Source: QVMM01 sp047030855 (GTDB taxonomy: Bacteria > Bacteroidota > Bacteroidia > Bacteroidales > Dysgonomonadaceae). Taken from it: a stretch of 64,000 nucleotides of DNA. Under the pieces are notes generated by a model. That model was not told the DNA's origin. It worked only from the letters and a program-made list of their open reading frames with translations, and searched no databases. The position numbers and the translations under genes are program-made. Of the stretch, positions 60,746 to 64,000 are shown piece after piece (position 1 is the stretch's first letter; each line of letters starts with the position of its first letter). Location: contig JBKYIJ010000008.1 in assembly GCA_047030855.1 (NCBI GenBank), positions 1,612,001-1,676,000 of the forward strand, read 5' to 3'.

Positions 60746-62247
60746 TGAAAGATGTTTATTATATAGGTTCGGGTGATCTTACTTTTGAGACAATAGGGTC
60801 GGCTCTTGCAAATCATGTGAAATTGGAACTTTCGGAGAAAGCAAAGGAACGAATCCAAAAATGCCGCGATTATCTGGACAAGAAAATAAAATCGCAAAGC
60901 AAACCTTTGTACGGAATTACAACAGGATTCGGATCACTTTGCAATAAAAGTATATCTTCCGATGAACTTACATTGTTGCAAGAGAATTTGATCAAGTCTC
61001 ATGCTTGCAGCATTGGTGCGGAAGTAGAACCGACTATCGTTAAACTAATGATGTTGCTGAAAATACATGCACTGTCATTAGGACATAGCGGCGTACAGGT
61101 TTCCACAGTGCAACGGATTATTGATTTCTACAATAACGATATTATTCCAGTGGTTTATGATCGCGGATCGCTTGGTGCCTCAGGCGATTTGGCTCCTTTG
61201 GCAAACCTTTTCCTTCCTTTAATTGGCGAAGGAGAAGTTTGTTACGAAGGTAAAAAACGAGCATCGAAAGAAGTTTTGCAAAAATTTGGTTGGCAACCCA
61301 TTCACCTGATGAGTAAAGAAGGGCTTGCGTTGCTCAATGGTACTCAATTCATGAGCGCGCATGGCGTTTATGCAATTCTTAAATCCTTCGAATTATCAAA
61401 AAAAGCCGATATAATTGCTGCCGTTTCTTTGGACGCTTTTGACGGGTTGATCAGCCCTTTTATGGACTGTTTACACCAGATTCGCCCGCATAAAGGACAA
61501 ATCGAAACGGCTAATCATTTCCGCAAATTACTTGAAGGCAGCGAGTTGATTTCAAGGAAAAAAACTCATGTACAGGATCCGTATTCGTTTCGTTGTATAC
61601 CACAAGTACATGGAGCGACAAAAGATGCCATAAATTATGTAGCGTCCGTATTATTAACCGAGATTAATTCGGTAACGGATAACCCGACTATTTTCCCCGA
61701 CGAGGATTTAATTCTTTCGGGAGGAAACTTTCACGGACAACCGCTTGCTCTGGTTTTCGATTATTTAGCTGTTGCTTTAGCGGAATTGGGTAACATATCG
61801 GAAAGACGCGTGGCTCAACTGATATTGGGCTTACGTGAGTTGCCCGAATTTTTGGTGGCAAATCCGGGAGTAAACTCAGGCTTTATGATTCCGCAATATG
61901 CCGCCGCGTCAATGGTTAGCCAAAACAAGATGTATTGTTATGCCGCTTCGAGCGATTCGATAGTTTCGTCAAACGGACAGGAAGATCATGTCAGCATGGG
62001 GGCAAATGCTGCTACCAAACTGCTTAAAATCATAGATAATCTGAACAATATTTTCGCCATAGAATTAATGAATGCCGCTCAGGCTATCGAGTTCCGCCGT
62101 CCTGCGAAAACTTCTCCTGTTTTGGAAAATATTTTGGCAGAATATCGAAAAGACGTTTTTTTTGTTAAGGATGATATTGTTATGTATCAAGAAATCGGAA
62201 AAACAGTTACTTTCCTGAAAAATATGAAATTAGACTTTTTAGAATAA
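60745..62247 (+). CDS. hutH: Histidine ammonia-lyase
   Basis: 500 aa. Removes ammonia from histidine to give urocanate. The MIO cofactor triad Ala-Ser-Gly is in GSLGASGDLAPLANL; also YGITTGFGSL near residue 55 and RCIPQVHGATKD. Complete, normal length. Last gene of the operon although it acts first; coupled to fchA by overlap (TAATG). Confidence 0.97.
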   Translation: MKDVYYIGSGDLTFETIGSALANHVKLELSEKAKERIQKCRDYLDKKIKSQSKPLYGITTGFGSLCNKSISSDELTLLQENLIKSHACSIGAEVEPTIVKLMMLLKIHALSLGHSGVQVSTVQRIIDFYNNDIIPVVYDRGSLGASGDLAPLANLFLPLIGEGEVCYEGKKRASKEVLQKFGWQPIHLMSKEGLALLNGTQFMSAHGVYAILKSFELSKKADIIAAVSLDAFDGLISPFMDCLHQIRPHKGQIETANHFRKLLEGSELISRKKTHVQDPYSFRCIPQVHGATKDAINYVASVLLTEINSVTDNPTIFPDEDLILSGGNFHGQPLALVFDYLAVALAELGNISERRVAQLILGLRELPEFLVANPGVNSGFMIPQYAAASMVSQNKMYCYAASSDSIVSSNGQEDHVSMGANAATKLLKIIDNLNNIFAIELMNAAQAIEFRRPAKTSPVLENILAEYRKDVFFVKDDIVMYQEIGKTVTFLKNMKLDFLE

Positions 62248-62277
62248 AATATGTTCATAAACTAATAAATCTCATAC

Positions 62278-63615
62278 ATGAAAAATTTAATTGTATTGAT
62301 ATTAATGGCGAGTATCTTTTTTTCTTGCGGGAAAACTGCCCAAAAAGAAGAAAAGGTTGTGTATTCGCAGAAAATGGTTGAATCCAAAGCTTTGAAAACT
62401 TTTTTAAGCAATAAAAAAGAACAGCAGCTTGCAACGGCTCATTGGGATTATGTTCCCGGGCTGGTGGCTTACAGCGTATTGAAAGCATGGAAACAGTATC
62501 CTGAAAAAACAGCTTACTACGATGTTGTGAAACAATATGCGGATCATTGCCTGCAAGGAGGTGATACCATAGCGGTTGGCAAAAGTAATGTGGATGATCT
62601 GGCAGCCGGAAAAATATTTTTCACGTTATATCAGGAGGAAATGAAGAAAGGCAATACAGCGGACGCTATGCGTTATAAGAACTGTGTAACTTTTCTTAGA
62701 AATAAACTGAAATATAACCACGAACGAATAAGCGATAAATTGCCCGGTACAGGAGGTTTTTTCCATAAAGCGCAATATCCCAATCAGATGTGGCTCGACG
62801 GATTGTATATGGGTACAGCCCTCTATGCTGAGTGGCAGAATAATTACGGCTCAGAATTGGGGGAAGAAGATAACACAGCTTCTTGGAATGATGTAGCTAA
62901 TCAGTTTAAAATTATTCATCAATATACTTACGATTCTGACAGACAATTGAACTATCATGCTTGGTCTGCTGATCCGACGAATGAAAATTCTTTTTGGGCA
63001 AAAAAAGAAGCACCATATAAAGGATGTTCTCCCGAGTTTTGGGGTAGGGGAATGGGTTGGTATTTTGCCGCTTTGGTTGATGTTGCGGAACTGATGCCTA
63101 AAGATCATCCCGATTATTCTGCGATCGTAAAGATTACTGATCAGGTTGCATCGGGGCTTGCAAAATATCAGGACAAGGAGAGTGGTTGCTGGCATCAGCT
63201 TTTGCAATATGATGCAGCTGTGAAAGCGGATAATGTAGGTGATTCCATAGACAATAACGTATATAATAAATGCGATAAGGCGAATTATCTGGAGGCTTCC
63301 GCGTCATCTATGTTCACCTATGCTTATTATAAGGGTATTCGTTTGGGAATATTGGACAAGAAGAAATATGAAACTGTTGCAGATAAAGCATATAACGGAT
63401 TGCTGAAAACCTTTATCAATAATGAAGAAAACGGTGATATCGGAATCATCCAGTCTTGTGCATCGGCAGGTTTAGGTCCTGCAAAAGACAAGTCAAGAAC
63501 AGGAACCGTGAACTACTACTTATGCGGAAAGGATGTGACTGTCACACAGAACGAAGGGAAAGCAATAGGTCCTTTCATTATGGCAAGTTTAGAATACGAG
63601 TTAGCTCATCAGTAA
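62278..63615 (+). CDS. Glycoside hydrolase family 88/105-like lipoprotein
   Basis: 445 aa. Lipoprotein signal (LIVLILMASIFFSCGK). (alpha/alpha)6 barrel with DDLAAGKIFFTLY, the catalytic-type aspartate regions GGFFHKAQYPNQMWLDGLYM and EFWGRGMGWYFAAL, typical of unsaturated rhamnogalacturonyl/glucuronyl hydrolases (YteR/GH105). Would remove terminal unsaturated uronic acids from pectin fragments such as those made by the pectate lyase 20 kb away. Follows hutH by 30 bp but is functionally unrelated. Ends at a terminator. Confidence 0.85.
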   Translation: MKNLIVLILMASIFFSCGKTAQKEEKVVYSQKMVESKALKTFLSNKKEQQLATAHWDYVPGLVAYSVLKAWKQYPEKTAYYDVVKQYADHCLQGGDTIAVGKSNVDDLAAGKIFFTLYQEEMKKGNTADAMRYKNCVTFLRNKLKYNHERISDKLPGTGGFFHKAQYPNQMWLDGLYMGTALYAEWQNNYGSELGEEDNTASWNDVANQFKIIHQYTYDSDRQLNYHAWSADPTNENSFWAKKEAPYKGCSPEFWGRGMGWYFAALVDVAELMPKDHPDYSAIVKITDQVASGLAKYQDKESGCWHQLLQYDAAVKADNVGDSIDNNVYNKCDKANYLEASASSMFTYAYYKGIRLGILDKKKYETVADKAYNGLLKTFINNEENGDIGIIQSCASAGLGPAKDKSRTGTVNYYLCGKDVTVTQNEGKAIGPFIMASLEYELAHQ

Positions 63616-63618
63616 TAT

Positions 63619-63657
63619 AAAAAAAAATCCCGATAATTATTTATCGGGATTTTTTTT
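63619..63657. terminator. Bidirectional terminator between GH88/105 gene and rpiB
   Basis: ATCCCGATAA and TTATCGGGAT form a 10-bp stem around ttat, flanked by A7 and T7, which works in both directions for the converging genes. Confidence 0.9.
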
Positions 63658-63674
63658 ATTCTCTTAATATTTTG

Positions 63675-64000
63675 TTATACACAATCTATCTTCTCGATTC
63701 GCCTTTCGTGCCGTCCGCCTTCAAACGGTGTATTCAGAAATGCGATAAGAATATGGTATGCTTCGTCTTCCGAAATGTAACGCCCCGGAAGTGCGAGTAC
63801 GTTGGCATTGTTGTGTGCCCTTGCCAAACGCGCGATTTCGGGCGTCCAGCAAAGTGCAGAACGTATTCCAGCATGCTTGTTGAGAGTCATGTTTATTCCG
63901 TTTCCTGTTCCGCAGATAGCAATTCCCGGATAACATTCGCCTTTTTCAACAGCTATGGCTAACGGATGGGCATAATCGGGGTAATCGACACTCTCGGTCG
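63675..64000 (-). CDS. rpiB: Ribose-5-phosphate isomerase B (partial)
   Basis: The frame is open to the right edge, so the N-terminal part is outside. Visible residues read VEKGECYPGIAICGTGNGIN, the RpiB/LacAB motif with the catalytic cysteine in ICGTG, and then LNKHAGIRSALCWTPEIARL and RHERRIEKI. Interconverts ribulose-5-P and ribose-5-P. Completes a pentose-phosphate theme with gnd, though far from it. Confidence 0.93.
   Translation of the reverse strand, partial: TESVDYPDYAHPLAIAVEKGECYPGIAICGTGNGINMTLNKHAGIRSALCWTPEIARLARAHNNANVLALPGRYISEDEAYHILIAFLNTPFEGGRHERRIEKIDCV

Overview
The window looks like a chromosomal segment of a low-GC Bacteroidales bacterium, plausibly Dysgonomonas or a relative (genus is an inference). 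The signs are TAnnTTTG-type -7 promoter boxes, type IX secretion (T9SS) sorting domains, a GldD lipoprotein, an hpt-adk-obgE cluster without the usual LID insert in adenylate kinase, and many Bacteroidetes-type exported proteins. No rRNA, tRNA or CRISPR array was recognised.

Layout. 0-10.3 kb: end of a calcium P-type ATPase, gnd, an exported LRR protein, obgE, adk, hpt, then a YbdG-like mechanosensitive channel followed by PepSY-like, DUF4831 and CYTH genes. Five of these genes (gnd, obgE, PepSY-like, DUF4831, CYTH) are each interrupted by one extra A in a sense-strand A run. 10.5-27.5 kb: a ~17-kb accessory island, all genes on the minus strand, bounded by a 25-bp direct repeat and carrying an internally deleted tyrosine recombinase just inside the right repeat. 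Its cargo is an exported Rhs system: a T9SS-CTD protein, a 1259-aa Rhs-like partner and a 1144-aa Rhs protein with a toxin-like tip and an overlapping immunity candidate. Behind it lies a graveyard or reservoir of displaced Rhs tips, immunity candidates and fragments. 27.6-32.6 kb: paired lipoproteins, a polysaccharide deacetylase with an acetyltransferase-like protein, a phage-type HTH regulator, a MaoC dehydratase and a glyoxalase-fold protein. 32.6-42.8 kb: TldD, two M16 peptidases (one catalytic, one not), an S9 peptidase, then pectate lyase and pectinesterase. 42.9-55 kb: housekeeping genes: a two-module ThyX-like protein, an EEP phosphatase/nuclease, GldD, SSB, MscS, a transsulfuration enzyme, an aminotransferase, RibBA, LptF/G and RecQ. 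55.2-62.2 kb: a complete histidine-degradation operon using the formiminoglutamate-to-folate route (hutU, an unknown exported protein, ftcD-type transferase, hutI, cyclodeaminase, hutH). 62.3-64 kb: GH88/105 hydrolase and the end of rpiB.

The most interesting part is the Rhs island. The conserved end of the Rhs core is repeated in three places as the entry seam for different C-terminal tips. Each seam carries a Shine-Dalgarno-like AAGGAG followed by an in-frame ATG, so displaced tips could be translated alone. Two near-identical orphan tips differ mainly in one equal-length 115-bp block. One displaced toxin-like domain is joined to a lipoprotein leader. Family assignments come from recognising motifs by eye; no database search was run.
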